Assembly: GCF_022682495.2 (NCBI RefSeq)
Contig: NW_026527555.1
Span: 411,934 to 475,933, forward strand
DNA: 64,000 nt
Reading direction: 5' to 3'
Source: Desmodus rotundus
Lineage: Eukaryota > Chordata > Mammalia > Chiroptera > Phyllostomidae
Shown: one piece after another, positions 24,318 to 38,367 of the stretch
Layout: the number at the start of each line of letters is the position of its first letter
Numbering within the stretch: position 1 is the stretch's first letter
Notes under the pieces: model-generated
Told to the model about the DNA's origin: nothing
The model's input: only the letters and a program-made list of their open reading frames with translations
The model's database searches: none
Made by a program: the position numbers and the translations under genes

Positions 24318-26316
24318 GGAATGAATGCCCCGGTAGGCCCATGAGGTACTTTTCGCTTCTTCCTCCTTGAACGCTTCACGAACGGGTGGAGTCCGAGGGA
24401 CGTAGTATTGTCTCCATGGTTTCTTAGGCTACAGCCTTCTTCTCCCATCACATCTCCTACTGAGATGGGAACATTGAGAAGACGCTGAACCCGGAGACGG
24501 CTTTGGGAAAAAACCCGCTTCCTACGAAACAGGTGGATTCCCGAGTGATTTTGAGGAGCAAACAAATCTTCACGAATGTAGTATCATCCACCGGGAGCCC
24601 CACAGGCTACTCTGAGATCCACATTCCCTTAGATCTTCAGAGACTTGGAGTCCAAGTCACGTAGCACGGCCTAGCGGCCTTCCAACGTCCGGATACGCTT
24701 TCCCCGCAGCACGCACAATTTGGCGAAAACAGTGGTAGCCAAGCTTACTCTAGTTCAGAGTTGGCATAGTCCTGTGCTTCCGTTCACTCCTTTGTTTTGG
24801 GGAACGCGATTCCGGAACTCTCTGGCTCGCAAAGTTACCGCCAAGGTGATCATACAGAAAACCCATTGAAATGACGTTCTAACTCGGCCGGTTCTATCGG
24901 CACCCCCTACATTTCGCACTCTACTGAAACGAGTCCATTGACCTAGTGTTACCCGCTGGAGATGAAATGTGCTAATAAGGCACTGGTATGAAACTTCCTG
25001 ATTCCCTATTTGTTTGGAAGCTGTGCATGAATTCCTTGCTGTTCTCGTAGAAGGAAATTCCGTCGAAAAGAGTCAGTGGACTGTGAGCTTCATGTGCATA
25101 TCTAGGTTGGACCAACAGTTTTGTCCACAGGACATAGTAGTCAGTAGCTGCAGGAAATCTTCGGACTCTGCTATTTTGCTGGAATAAAGAGAGCGGCGAA
25201 AAGCCCACACTCGCAGCTCATTGTCCTGCAAAGTTCAGATGCTGCTATGCTCCTGTTCGTTCACTACCCATGGAAAATGATTTCAGTAGCATTTTGGTTA
25301 GGACACAACGCAAAGCTCTGATATATCAGACACCTTCCGTTTAAAGATAGTGTTAGGGTTAGGGCTAGCATTAGGATTGTGGTAAGGATTAGCTTTATTA
25401 TTAGGGTTAGGGTTAGGGTTAAGGATCGGGTTAGGGTTAGGGATAGTGTTAGGGTTAGGGTTTGGGTTCATGTTACAGGTAGGTTTAGGTCTAAGGCTAA
25501 AGCTAGCTGAAGGCCGCAGTTAGAAGAAAGTGTGTCATAGAAGATAGTGTATTTCATAGCTGTCATAGTTCTGTGCTTTCATGGAGTGCGTTCATAATGA
25601 GAACGTGATTCTGTAGATCCTTGCACTCAAACACAGCAAGGAAAATGAAAACAGAGCAAAATAGCTGATCATAGGTTCTGAAGAGGGTATGTGATATGGT
25701 ACAAGGCACTCATTTCCAATTCAACTGATATGAGCACATTGATCTAGTGCCGCGTTTTTGCTGAACGCCACTTAACAGGAACATGTTCGTTCCCGAGTAA
25801 CTTGGCAGCTTTCAAACCGTTCACTCCTGTGCTGTGTGAGAGAAAGTGACTCGAGTAGAGTAAGGGGACTGCTAGCTGCGCATGCATTGCTACGTTAAAA
25901 ACACTGTATGGACAAAGTGAGGCAGTAGGCTGCTGCTTCTCTTCTTCCCGGGGCTACGCTTTTCTGATGGAAAAAGTACCTAGGAGAAAACTCTACTGGG
26001 GACTCTCATTCCGCTGCAAGGACCACAAAGTGCTATGCTAGCATTCCCTCCTTTGCGGACGGGAAATAATTTCCGTAGCTCTTGGGCTATGACAGGAGCC
26101 ATAGATCCTATATTGCAGCAAGGTACTTGGGCAGGATGCTGACAAGCGTACGTACTATGTGAGACACCACTGCTTTCATCTCCTACTGCAATGAGAACAT
26201 TGATAACACGTCAAATAGTGTGGATGGCTTTTGTTGAGAACACTTTTCGCACGACTTGATGTAATCCCTGAATGATGCAGGGGAGCGCAAACTCCTCACT
26301 GCTGTATTCTCAGAGT
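24318..26316 (+). repeat. Satellite unit 13 (1,999 bp)
   Basis: The telomeric tract lies at 25348-25467. From about 24976 it switches to a divergent type: GGCACTGGTATG, CCCTATTTG, CTCGTAGAAGG, GTCTAAGGCTAAAGC, TCATAATGAGAACG, AGGAAAATG, GGACAAAGTG, GGACTCTCATTCCGC, GCTAGCATTCC and GAAATAATTTCC. Units 16, 17, 20 and 21 share most of this set. Confidence 0.95.
25348..25467 (+). repeat. Interstitial telomeric tract, short form S2
   Basis: It starts TAGTGTTAGGG, has TTAAGGATCGGG in the middle and ATAGTGTTAGGG near the end, and is 30 bp shorter than the long form. No more than three GGG blocks with TTA or TTT spacers stand together. The same form occurs in units 16, 17, 20 and 21. Confidence 0.9.
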
Positions 26317-28314
26317 GGAATGAATGCCCCGGTAGGCCCATGAGGTACTTTTCGCTTCTTCCTCCTTGAACGCTTCACGAACGGGTGGAGTCCGAGGGAC
26401 GTAGTATTGTCTCCATGGTTTCTTAGGCTACAGCCTTCTTCTCCCATCACATCTCCTACTGAGATGGGAACATTGAGAAGACGCTGAACCCGGAGCCGGC
26501 TTCGGGAAAAAACCCGCTTCCTACGAAACAGGTGGATTCCCGAGTGATTTTGAGGAGCAAACAAATCTTCACGAATGTAGTATCTTCCACCGGGAGCCCC
26601 ACAGGCTACTCTGAGATCCACATTCCCTTAGATCTTCAGAGACTTGGAGTCCAAGTCACGTAGCACGGCCTAGCGGCCTTCCAACGTCCGGATACGCTTT
26701 CCCCGCAGCACGCACAATTTGGCGAAAACAGTGGTAGCCAAGCTTACTCTGGTTCATAGTTGGCATAGTCCTGTACTTCCGTTCACTCCTTTGTTTTGGG
26801 GAACGCGATTCCGCAACTCTCTGGCTCGCAAAGTTACCGCCAAGGTGATCATACAGAAAACCCATTGAAATGACGTTCTAACTCGGCCGGTTCTATCGGC
26901 ACCCCCTACATTTCGCACTCTACTGAAACGAGTCCATTGACCTAGTGTTACCCGCTGGAGATGAAATGTGCTAATGAGGCACTTGTATGAAACATCCTGA
27001 TTCCCTAGTTGTTTGGAAGCTGTGCATGAATTCCTTGCTGTTCTCGCAGAAGGAAATTCCGTCGAAAAGAGTCAGTGGACTGTGAGCTTCATGTGCATAT
27101 CTAGGTTGGACCAACAGTTTTGTCCACAGGACATAGTAGTCAGTAGCTGCAGGAAATCTTCGGACTCTGCTATTTTGCTGGAATAAAGAGAGCGGCGAAA
27201 AGCCCACACTCGCAGCTCATTGTCCTGCAAAGTTCAGATGCTGCTATGCTCCTGTTCGTTCACTACCCATGGAAATGATTTCTGTAGCATTTTGGTTGGG
27301 ACACAACGCAAAGCTCTGATATATCAGACACCTTCCGTTCAAAGATAGGGTTAGGGTTAGGGCTAGCATTAGGATTGTGGTAAGGATTAGCTTTATTATT
27401 AGGGTTAGGGTTAGGGTTAAGGATAGGGTTAGGGTTAGGGTTAGGGTTAGTGTTAGGGTTTGGGTTCATGTTACAGGTAGGTTTAGGTCTAGGGCTAGAG
27501 CTAGCTGACGGCCGCAGTTAGAAGAAAGTGTGTCATAGAAGATAGTGTATTTCATAGCTGTCATAGTTCTGTGCTTTCATGGAGTGCGTTCATGATGAGA
27601 AAGTGATTCTGTAGATCCTTGCACTCAAACACAGCAAGGTAAATGAAAACAGAGCAAAATAGCTGATCATAGGTTCTGAAGAGGGTATGTGATATGGTAC
27701 AAGGCACTCATTTCCAATTCAACTGATATGAGCACATTGATCTAGTGCCGCGTTTTTGCTGAACGCCACTTAACAGGAACATGTTCGTTCCCGAGTAACT
27801 TGGCAGCTTTCAAACCGTTCACTCCTGTGCTGTGTGAGAGAAAGTGACTCGAGTAGAGTAAGGGGACTGCTAGCTGCGCATGCATTGCTACGTTAAAAAC
27901 ACTGTATGGTCAAAGTGAGGCAGTAGGCTGCTGCTTCTCTTCTTCCCGGGGCTACGCTTTTCTGATGGAAAAAGTACCTAGGAGAAAACTCTACTGGGGA
28001 CGCTCATTCCCCTGCAAGAACCACAAAGTGCTATGCTAACATTCCCTCCTTTGCGGACGGGAAATCATTTCCGTAGCTCTTGGGCTATGACAGGAGCCAG
28101 AGATCCTATATTGCAGCAAGGTACTTGGGCAGGATGCTGACAAGGGTACGTACCATGTGAGACACCACTGCTTTCATCTCCTACTGCAATGAGAACATTG
28201 ATAGCACGTCAAATAGTGTGGATGGCTTTTGTTGAGAACACTTTTCGCACGACTTGATGTAATCCCTGAATGATGCAGGGGAGCGCAAACTCCTCACTGC
28301 TGTATTCTCAGAGT
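26317..28314 (+). repeat. Satellite unit 14 (1,998 bp), HOR position A
   Basis: The telomeric tract (S1 form) lies at 27346-27465. Variants shared with 18 and 22 are TATCTTCCACC, CTCTGGTTCATAG, CTGTACTTCC, TTCCGCAAC, one A lost in GGAAATGATTTCTG, GGTTGGGACAC and CGTTCAAAG. A private double change gives GAGCCGGCTTCGGG. Confidence 0.95.
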
Positions 28315-30343
28315 GGAATGAATGCCCCGGTAGGCCCATGAGGTACTTTTCGCTTCTTCCTCCTTGAACGCTTCACGAACGGGTGGAGTCCGAGGGACGT
28401 AGTATTGTCTCCATGGTTTCTTAGGCTACAGCCTTCTTCTCCCATCACATCTCCTACTGAGATGGGAACATTGAGAAGACGCTGAACCCGGAGACGGCTT
28501 TGGGAAAAAACCCGCTTCCTACGAAATAGGTGGATTCCCGAGTGATTTTGAGGAGCAAACAAATCTTCACGAATGTAGTATCATCCACCGGGAGCCCCAC
28601 AGGCTACTCTGAGATCCACATTCCCTTAGATTTTCAGAGACTTGGAGTCCAAGTCACGTAGCACGGCCTAGCGGCCTTCCAACGTCCGGATACGCTTTCC
28701 CCGCAGCACGCACAATTTGGCGAAAACAGTGGTAGCCAAGCTTACTCTAGTTCAGAGTTGGCATAGTCCTGTGCTTCCGTTCACTCCTTTGTTTTGGGGA
28801 ACGCGATTCCGGAACTCTCTGGCTCGCAAAGTTACCGCCAAGGTGATCATACAGAAAACCCATTGAAATGACGTTCTAACTCGGCCGGTTCTATCGGCAC
28901 CCCCTACATTTCGCACTCTACTGAAACGAGTCCATTGACCTAGTGTTACCCGCTGGAGATGAAATGTGCTAATAAGGCACTTGTATGAAACATCCTGATT
29001 CCCTCGTTGTTTGGAAGCTGTGCATGAATTCCTTGCTGTTCTCGCAGAAGGAAATTCCGTCGAAAAGAGTCAGTGGACTGTGAGCTTCATGTGCATATCT
29101 AGGTTGGACAAACAGTTTTGTCCACAGGACATAGTAGTCAGTAGCTGCAGGAAATCTTCGGACTCTGCTATTTTGCTGGAATAAAGAGAGCGGCGAAAAG
29201 CCCACACTCGCAGCTCATTGTCCTGCAAAGTTCAGATGCTGCTATGCTCCTGTTCGTTCACTACCCATGGAAAATGATTTCAGTAGCATTTTGGTTAGGA
29301 CACAACGCAAAGCTCTGATATATCAGACACCTTCCGTTTAAAGATAGGGTTAGGGTTAGGGCTAGCATTAGGATTGTGGTAAGGATTAGCTTTATTATTA
29401 GGGTTAGGGTTAGGGTTAAGGATAGGGTTAGGGTTAGGGATAAGGTTAGGGTTAGCGATAGGGTTAGGGTTAGGGTTAGTGTTAGGGTTTGGGTTCATGT
29501 TACAGGTAGGTTCAGGTCTAGGGCTAGAGCTAGCTGACGGCCGCAGTTAGAAGAAAGTGTGTCATAGAAGATAGTGTATTTCATAGCTGTCATAGTTCTG
29601 TGCTTTCATGGAGTGCGTTCATGATGAGAAAGTGATTCTGTAGATCCTTGCACTCAAACACAGCAAGGTAAATGAAAACAGAGCAAAATAGCTGATCATA
29701 GGTTCTGAAGAGGGTATGTGATATGGTACAAGGCACTCATTTCCAATTCAACTGATATGAGCACATTGATCTAGTGCCGCGTTTTTGCTGAACGCCACTT
29801 AACAGGAACATGTTCGTTCCCGAGTAACTTGGCAGCTTTCAAACCGTTCACTCCTGTGCTGTGTGAGAGAAAGTGACTCGAGTAGAGTAAGGGGACTGCT
29901 AGCTGCGCATGCATTGCTACGTTAAAAACACTGTATGGTCAAAGTGAGGCAGTAGGCTGCTGCTTCTCTTCTTCCCGGGGCTACGCTTTTCTGATGGAAA
30001 AAGTACCTAGGAGAAAACTCTACTGGGGACGCTCATTCCCCTGCAAGGACCACAAAGTGCTATGCTAACATTCCCTCCTTTGCGGACGGGAAATCATTTC
30101 CGTAGTTCTTGGGCTATGACAGGACCCAGAGATCCTATATTGCAGCAAGGTACTTGGGCAGGATGCTGACAAGCGTACGTACCATGTGAGACACCACTGC
30201 TTTCATCTCCTACTGCAATGAGAACATTGATAACACGTCAAATAGTGTGGATGGCTTTTGTTGAGAACACTTTTCGCACGACTCGATGTAATCCCTGAAT
30301 GATGCAGGGGAGCGCAAACTCCTCACTGCTGTATTCTCAGAGT
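28315..30343 (+). repeat. Satellite unit 15 (2,029 bp), HOR position B
   Basis: The telomeric tract lies at 29345-29494: long form but with TTAGTG interrupting the last run. It shares TTAGATTTTCAG, CCCTCGTTG and GGACAAACAG with unit 19. CACGACTCGATG is private. Confidence 0.95.
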
Positions 30344-32342
30344 GGAATGAATGCCCCGGTAGGCCCATGAGGTACTTTTCGCTTCTTCCTCCTTGAACGC
30401 TTCACGAACGGGTGGAGTCCGAGGGACGTAGTATTGTCTCCATGGTTTCTTAGGCTACAGCCTTCTTCTCCCATCACATCTCCTACTGAGATGGGAACAT
30501 TGAGAAGACGCTGAACCCGGAGACGGCTTTGGGAAAAAACCCGCTTCCTACGAAACAGGTGGATTCCCGAGTGATTTTGAGGAGCAAACAAATCTTCACG
30601 AATGTAGTATCATCCACCGGGAGCCCCACAGGCTACTCTGAGATCCACATTCCCTTAGATCTTCAGAGACTTGGAGTCCAAGTCACGTAGCACGGCCTAG
30701 CGGCCTTCCAACGTCCGGATACGCTTTCCCCGCAGCACGCACAATTTGGCGAAAACAGTGGTAGCCAAGCTTACTCTAGTTCAGAGTTGGCATAGTCCTG
30801 TGCTTCCGTTCACTCCTTTGTTTTGGGGAACGCGATTCCGGAACTCTCTGGCTCGCAAAGTTACCGCCAAGGTGATCATACAGAAAACCCATTGAAATGA
30901 CGTTCTAACTCGGCCGGTTCTATCGGCACCCCCTACATTTCGCACTCTACTGAAACGAGTCCATTGACCTAGTGTTACCCGCTGGAGATGAAATGTGCTA
31001 ATAAGGCACTGGTATGAAACTTCCTGATTCCCTATTTGTTTGGAAGCTGTGCATGAATTCCTTGCTGTTCTCGTAGAAGGAAATTCCGTCGAAAAGAGTC
31101 AGTGGACTGTGAGCTTCATGTGCATATCTAGGTTGGACCAACAGTTTTGTCCACAGGACATAGTAGTCAGTAGCTGCAGGAAATCTTCGGACTCTGCTAT
31201 TTTGCTGGAATAAAGAGAGCGGCGAAAAGCCCACACTCGCAGCTCATTGTCCTGCAAAGTTCAGATGCTGCTATGCTCCTGTTCGTTCACTACCCATGGA
31301 AAATGATTTCAGTAGCATTTTGGTTAGCACACAACGCAAAGCTCTGATATATCAGACACCTTCCGTTTAAAGATAGTGTTAGGGTTAGGGCTAGCATTAG
31401 GATTGTGGTAAGGATTAGCTTTATTATTAGGGTTAGGGTTAGGGTTAAGGATCGGGTTAGGGTTAGGGATAGTGTTAGGGTTAGGGTTTGGGTTCATGTT
31501 ACAGGTAGGTTTAGGTCTAAGGCTAAAGCTAGCTGAAGGCCGCAGTTAGAAGAAAGTGTGTCATAGAAGATAGTGTATTTCATAGCTGTCATAGTTCTGT
31601 GCTTTCATGGAGTGCGTTCATAATGAGAACGTGATTCTGTAGATCCTTGCACTCAAACACAGCAAGGAAAATGAAAACAGAGCAAAATAGCTGATCATAG
31701 GTTCTGAAGAGGGTATGTGATATGGTACAAGGCACTCATTTCCAATTCAACTGATATGAGCACATTGATCTAGTGCCGCGTTTTTGCTGAACGCCACTTA
31801 ACAGGAACATGTTCGTTCCCGAGTAACTTGGCAGCTTTCAAACCGTTCACTCCTGTGCTGTGTGAGAGAAAGTGACTCGAGTAGAGTAAGGGGACTGCTA
31901 GCTGCGCATGCATTGCTACGTTAAAAACACTGTATGGACAAAGTGAGGCAGTAGGCTGCTGCTTCTCTTCTTCCCGGGGCTACGCTTTTCTGATGGAAAA
32001 AGTACCTAGGAGAAAACTCTACTGGGGACGCTCATTCCCCTGCAAGGACCACAAAGTGCTATGCTAACATTCCCTCCTTTGCGGACGGGAAATCATTTCC
32101 GTAGCTCTTGGGCTATGACAGGACCCAGAGATCCTATATTGCAGCAAGGTACTTGGGCAGGATGCTGACAAGCGTACGTACTATGTGAGACACCACTGCT
32201 TTCATCTCCTACTGCAATGAGAACATTGATAACACGTCAAATAGTGTGGATGGCTTTTGTTGAGAACACTTTTCGCACGACTTGATGTAATCCCTGAATG
32301 ATGCAGGGGAGCGCAAACTCCTCACTGCTGTATTCTCAGAGT
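30344..32342 (+). repeat. Satellite unit 16 (1,999 bp), HOR position C
   Basis: The telomeric tract (S2 form) lies at 31374-31493. The middle is of the divergent type seen in unit 13, with GGTTAGCACAC shared only with unit 20. The last part returns to GACGCTCATTCCCC, CTAACATTCC and GACCCAGAG. Confidence 0.95.
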
Positions 32343-34340
32343 GGAATGAATGCCCCGGTAGGCCCATGAGGTACTTTTCGCTTCTTCCTCCTTGAACGCT
32401 TCACGAACGGGTGGAGTCCGAGGGACGTAGTATTGTCTCCATGGTTTCTTAGGCTACAGCCTTCTTCTCCCATCACATCTCCTACTGAGATGGGAACATT
32501 GAGAAGACGCTGAACCCGGAGACGGCTTTGGGAAAAAACCCGCTTCCTACGAAATAGGTGGATTCCCGAGTGATTTTGAGGAGCAAACAAATCTTCACGA
32601 ATGTAGTATCATCCACCGGGAGCCCCACAGGCTACTCTGAGATCCACATTCCCTTAGATCTTCAGAGACTTGGAGTCCAAGTCACGTAGCACGGCCTAGC
32701 GGCCTTCCAACGTCCGGATACGCTTTCCCCGCAGCACGCACAATTTGGCGAAAACAGTGGTAGCCAAGCTTACTCTGGTTCATAGTTGGCATAGTCCTGT
32801 ACTTCCGTTCACTCCTTTGTTTTGGGGAACGCGATTCCGCAACTCTCTGGCTCGCAAAGTTACCGCCAAGGTGATCATACAGAAAACCCATTGAAATGAC
32901 GTTCTAACTCGGCCGGTTCTATCGGCACCCCCTACATTTCGCACTCTACTGAAACGAGTCCATTGACCTAGTGTTACCCGCTGGAGATGAAATGTGCTAA
33001 TAAGGCACTGGTATGAAACTTCCCGATTCCCTATTTGTTTGGAAGCTGTGCATGAATTCCTTGCTGTTCTCGTAGAAGGAAATTCCGTCGAAAAGAGTCA
33101 GTGGACTGTGAGCTTCATGTGCATATCTAGGTTGGACCAACAGTTTTGTCCACAGGACATAGTAGTCAGTAGCTGCAGGAAATCTTCGGACTCTGCTATT
33201 TTGCTGGAATAAAGAGAGCGGCGAAAAGCCCACACTCGCAGCTCATTGTCCTGCAAAGTTCAGATGCTGCTATGCTCCTGTTCGTTCACTACCCATGGAA
33301 AATGATTTCAGTAGCATTTTGGTTAGGACACAACGCAAAGCTCTGATATATCAGACACCTTCCGTTTAAAGATAGTGTTAGGGTTAGGGCTAGCATTAGG
33401 ATTGTGGTAAGGATTAGCTTTATTATTAGGGTTAGGGTTAGGGTTAAGGATCGGGTTAGGGTTAGGGATAGTGTTAGGGTTAGGGTTTGGGTTCATGTTA
33501 CAGGTAGGTTTAGGTCTAAGGCTAAAGCTAGCTGAAGGCCGCAGTTAGAAGAAAGTGTGTCATAGAAGATAGTGTATTTCATAGCTGTCATAGTTCTGTG
33601 CTTTCATGGAGTGCGTTCATAATGAGAACGTGATTCTGTAGATCCTTGCACTCAAACACAGCAAGGAAAATGAAAACAGAGCAAAATAGCTGATCATAGG
33701 TTCTGAAGAGGGTATGTGATATGGTACAAGGCACTCATTTCCAATTCAACTGATATGAGCACATTGATCTAGTGCCGCGTTTTGCTGAACGCCACTTAAC
33801 AGGAACATGTTCGTTCCCGAGTAACTTGGCAGCTTTCAAACCGTTCACTCCTGTGCTGTGTGAGAGAAAGTGACTCGAGTAGAGTAAGGGGACTGCTAGC
33901 TGCGCATGCATTGCTACATTAAAAACACTGTATGGACAAAGTGAGGCAGTAGGCTGCTGCTTCTCTTCTTCCCGGGGCTACGCTTTTCTGATGGAAAAAG
34001 TACCTAGGAGAAAACTCTACTGGGGACTCTCATTCCGCTGCAAGGACCACAAAGTGCTATGCTAGCATTCCCTCCTTTGCGGACGGGAAATAATTTCCGT
34101 AGCTCTTGGGCTATGACAGGAGCCATAGATCCTATATTGCAGCAAGGTACTTGGGCAGGATGCTGACAAGCGTACGTACTATGTGAGACACCACTGCTTT
34201 CATCTCCTACTGCAATGAGAACATTGATAACACGTCAAATAGTGTGGATGGCTTTTGTTGAGAACACTTTTCGCACGACTTGATGTAATCCCTGAATGAT
34301 GCAGGGGAGCGCAAACTCCTCACTGCTGTATTCTCAGAGT
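32343..34340 (+). repeat. Satellite unit 17 (1,998 bp), HOR position D
   Basis: The telomeric tract (S2 form) lies at 33373-33492. The left part has the CTCTGGTTCATAG, CTGTACTTCC, TTCCGCAAC set of unit 14. TTCCCGATTC and the loss of one T near 33780 are shared with unit 21. GCTACATTAAA is private. Confidence 0.95.
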
Positions 34341-36338
34341 GGAATGAATGCCCCGGTAGGCCCATGAGGTACTTTTCGCTTCTTCCTCCTTGAACGCTTC
34401 ACGAACGGGTGGAGTCCGAGGGACGTAGTATTGTCTCCATGGTTTCTTAGGCTACAGCCTTCTTCTCCCATCACATCTCCTACTGAGATGGGAACATTGA
34501 GAAGACGCTGAACCCGGAGACGGCTTTGGGAAAAAACCCGCTTCCTACGAAACAGGTGGATTCCCGAGTGATTTTGAGGAGCAAACAAATCTTCACGAAT
34601 GTAGTATCTTCCACCGGGAGCCCCACAGGCTACTCTGAGATCCACATTCCCTTAGATCTTCAGAGACTTGGAGTCCAAGTCACGTAGCACGGCCTAGCGG
34701 CCTTCCAACGTCCGGATACGCTTTCCCCGCAGCACGCACAATTTGGCGAAAACAGTGGTAGCCAAGCTTACTCTGGTTCATAGTTGGCATAGTCCTGTAC
34801 TTCCGTTCACTCCTTTGTTTTGGGGAACGCGATTCCGCAACTCTCTGGCTCGCAAAGTTACCGCCAAGGTGATCATACAGAAAACCCATTGAAATGACGT
34901 TCTAACTCGGCCGGTTCTATCGGCACCCCCTACATTTCGCACTCTACTGAAACGAGTCCATTGACCTAGTGTTACCCGCTGGAGATGAAATGTGCTAATG
35001 AGGCACTTGTATGAAACATCCTGATTCCCTAGTTGTTTGGAAGCTGTGCATGAATTCCTTGCTGTTCTCGCAGAAGGAAATTCCGTCGAAAAGAGTCAGT
35101 GGACTGTGAGCTTCATGTGCATATCTAGGTTGGACCAACAGTTTTGTCCACAGGACATAGTAGTCAGTAGCTGCAGGAAATCTTCGGACTCTGCTATTTT
35201 GCTGGAATAAAGAGAGCGGCGAAAAGCCCACACTCGCAGCTCATTGTCCTGCAAAGTTCAGATGCTGCTATGCTCCTGTTCGTTCACTACCCATGGAAAT
35301 GATTTCTGTAGCATTTTGGTTGGGACACAACGCAAAGCTCTGATATATCAGACACCTTCCGTTCAAAGATAGGGTTAGGGTTAGGGCTAGCATTAGGATT
35401 GTGGTAAGGATTAGCTTTATTATTAGGGTTAGGGTTAGGGTTAAGGATAGGGTTAGGGTTAGGGTTAGGGTTAGTGTTAGGGTTTGGGTTCATGTTACAG
35501 GTAGGTTTAGGTCTAGGGCTAGAGCTAGCTGACGGCCGCAGTTAGAAGAAAGTGTGTCATAGAAGATAGTGTATTTCATAGCTGTCATAGTTCTGTGCTT
35601 TCATGGAGTGCGTTCATGATGAGAAAGTGATTCTGTAGATCCTTGCACTCAAACACAGCAAGGTAAATGAAAACAGAGCAAAATAGCTGATCATAGGTTC
35701 TGAAGAGGGTATGTGATATGGTACAAGGCACTCATTTCCAATTCAACTGATATGAGCACATTGATCTAGTGCCGCGTTTTTGCTGAACGCCACTTAACAG
35801 GAACATGTTCGTTCCCGAGTAACTTGGCAGCTTTCAAACCGTTCACTCCTGTGCTGTGTGAGAGAAAGTGACTCGAGTAGAGTAAGGGGACTGCTAGCTG
35901 CGCATGCATTGCTACGTTAAAAACACTGTATGGTCAAAGTGAGGCAGTAGGCTGCTGCTTCTCTTCTTCCCGGGGCTACGCTTTTCTGATGGAAAAAGTA
36001 CCTAGGAGAAAACTCTACTGGGGACGCTCATTCCCCTGCAAGAACCACAAAGTGCTATGCTAACATTCCCTCCTTTGCGGACGGGAAATCATTTCCGTAG
36101 CTCTTGGGCTATGACAGGAGCCAGAGATCCTATATTGCAGCAAGGTACTTGGGCAGGATGCTGACAAGGGTACGTACCATGTGAGACACCACTGCTTTCA
36201 TCTCCTACTGCAATGAGAACATTGATAGCACGTCAAATAGTGTGGATGGCTTTTGTTGAGAACACTTTTCGCACGACTTGATGTAATCCCTGAATGATGC
36301 AGGGGAGCGCAAACTCCTCACTGCTGTATTCTCAGAGT
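34341..36338 (+). repeat. Satellite unit 18 (1,998 bp), HOR position A
   Basis: The telomeric tract (S1 form) lies at 35370-35489. It carries the unit 14 variant set, including CAAGAACCAC, but not the private GAGCCGGCTTCGGG. Confidence 0.95.
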
Positions 36339-38367
36339 GGAATGAATGCCCCGGTAGGCCCATGAGGTACTTTTCGCTTCTTCCTCCTTGAACGCTTCAC
36401 GAACGGGTGGAGTCCGAGGGACGTAGTATTGTCTCCATGGTTTCTTAGGCTACAGCCTTCTTCTCCCATCACATCTCCTACTGAGATGGGAACATTGAGA
36501 AGACGCTGAACCCGGAGACGGCTTTGGGAAAAAACCCGCTTCCTACGAAATAGGTGGATTCCCGAGTGATTTTGAGGAGCAAACAAATCTTCACGAATGT
36601 AGTATCATCCACCGGGAGCCCCACAGGCTACTCTGAGATCCACATTCCCTTAGATTTTCAGAGACTTGGAGTCCAAGTCACGTAGCACGGCCTAGCGGCC
36701 TTCCAACGTCCGGATACGCTTTCCCCGCAGCACGCACAATTTGGCGAAAACAGTGGTAGCCAAGCTTACTCTAGTTCAGAGTTGGCATAGTCCTGTGCTT
36801 CCGTTCACTCCTTTGTTTTGGGGAACGCGATTCCGGAACTCTCTGGCTCGCAAAGTTACCGCCAAGGTGATCATACAGAAAACCCATTGAAATGACGTTC
36901 TAACTCGGCCGGTTCTATCGGCACCCCCTACATTTCGCACTCTACTGAAACGAGTCCATTGACCTAGTGTTACCCGCTGGAGATGAAATGTGCTAATAAG
37001 GCACTTGTATGAAACATCCTGATTCCCTCGTTGTTTGGAAGCTGTGCATGAATTCCTTGCTGTTCTCGCAGAAGGAAATTCCGTCGAAAAGAGTCAGTGG
37101 ACTGTGAGCTTCATGTGCATATCTAGGTTGGACAAACAGTTTTGTCCACAGGACATAGTAGTCAGTAGCTGCAGGAAATCTTCGGACTCTGCTATTTTGC
37201 TGGAATAAAGAGAGCGGCGAAAAGCCCACACTCGCAGCTCATTGTCCTGCAAAGTTCAGATTCTGCTATGCTCCTGTTCGTTCACTACCCATGGAAAATG
37301 ATTTCAGTAGCATTTTGGTTAGGACACAACGCAAAGCTCTGATATATCAGACACCTTCCGTTTAAAGATAGGGTTAGGGTTAGGGCTAGCATTAGGATTG
37401 TGGTAAGGATTAGCTTTATTATTAGGGTTAGGGTTAGGGTTAAGGATAGGGTTAGGGTTAGGGATAAGGTTAGGGTTAGCGATAGGGTTAGGGTTAGGGT
37501 TAGTGTTAGGGTTTGGGTTCATGTTACAGGTAGGTTCAGGTCTAGGGCTAGAGCTAGCTGACGGCCGCAGTTAGAAGAAAGTGTGTCATAGAAGATAGTG
37601 TATTTCATAGCTGTCATAGTTCTGTGCTTTCATGGAGTGCGTTCATGATGAGAAAGTGATTCTGTAGATCCTTGCACTCAAACACAGCAAGGTAAATGAA
37701 AACAGAGCAAAATAGCTGATCATAGGTTCTGAAGAGGGTATGTGATATGGTACAAGGCACTCATTTCCAATTCAACTGATATGAGCACATTGATCTAGTG
37801 CCGCGTTTTTGCTGAACGCCACTTAACAGGAACATGTTCGTTCCCGAGTAACTTGGCAGCTTTCAAACCGTTCACTCCTGTGCTGTGTGAGAGAAAGTGA
37901 CTCGAGTAGAGTAAGGGGACTGCTAGCTGCGCATGCATTGCTACGTTAAAAACACTGTATGGTCAAAGTGAGGCAGTAGGCTGCTGCTTCTCTTCTTCCC
38001 GGGGCTACGCTTTTCTGATGGAAAAAGTACCTAGGAGAAAACTCTACTGGGGACGCTCATTCCCCTGCAAGGACCACAAAGTGCTATGCTAACATTCCCT
38101 CCTTTGCGGACGGGAAATCATTTCCGTAGCTCTTGGGCTATGACAGGAGCCAGAGATCCTATATTGCAGCAAGGTACTTGGGCAGGATGCTGACAAGGGT
38201 ACGTACCATGTGAGACACCACTGCTTTCATCTCCTACTGCAATGAGAACATTGATAGCACGTCAAATAGTGTGGATGGCTTTTGTTGAGAACACTTTTCG
38301 CACGACTTGATGTAATCCCTGAATGATGCAGGGGAGCGCAAACTCCTCACTGCTGTATTCTCAGAGT
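36339..38367 (+). repeat. Satellite unit 19 (2,029 bp), HOR position B
   Basis: The telomeric tract lies at 37369-37518 and has the TTAGTG interruption of unit 15. It has CAGATTCTGC as in unit 1. Near the end it reads GAGCCAGAG and AAGGGTACGTACC, where unit 15 has GACCCAGAG and AAGCGTACGTACC. Confidence 0.95.

Larger units (their letters stand above)
26317..34340 (+). repeat. Higher-order repeat, 8,024 bp, copy 1 (units 14-17)
   Basis: Four successive units of 1998, 2029, 1999 and 1998 bp recur in the same order 8,024 bp downstream. Variants shared at that distance include GGTTGGGACAC and CGTTCAAAG (units 14 and 18), GGACAAACAG and TTAGATTTTCAG (15 and 19), GGTTAGCACAC (16 and 20), and TTCCCGATTC plus loss of one T in CGTTTTTGC (17 and 21). 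Confidence 0.85.

Noticed and set aside
26656..26865. 69-codon minus-strand frame with an ATG in units 14, 17, 18 and 22
   Set aside because: It is broken in most other units by ordinary satellite variants and has no recognisable domain.
32994..33212. 72-codon plus-strand frame in units 17 and 21
   Set aside because: It exists only because TGA became CGA in the two units; it opens with GTG and lies opposite another open frame.
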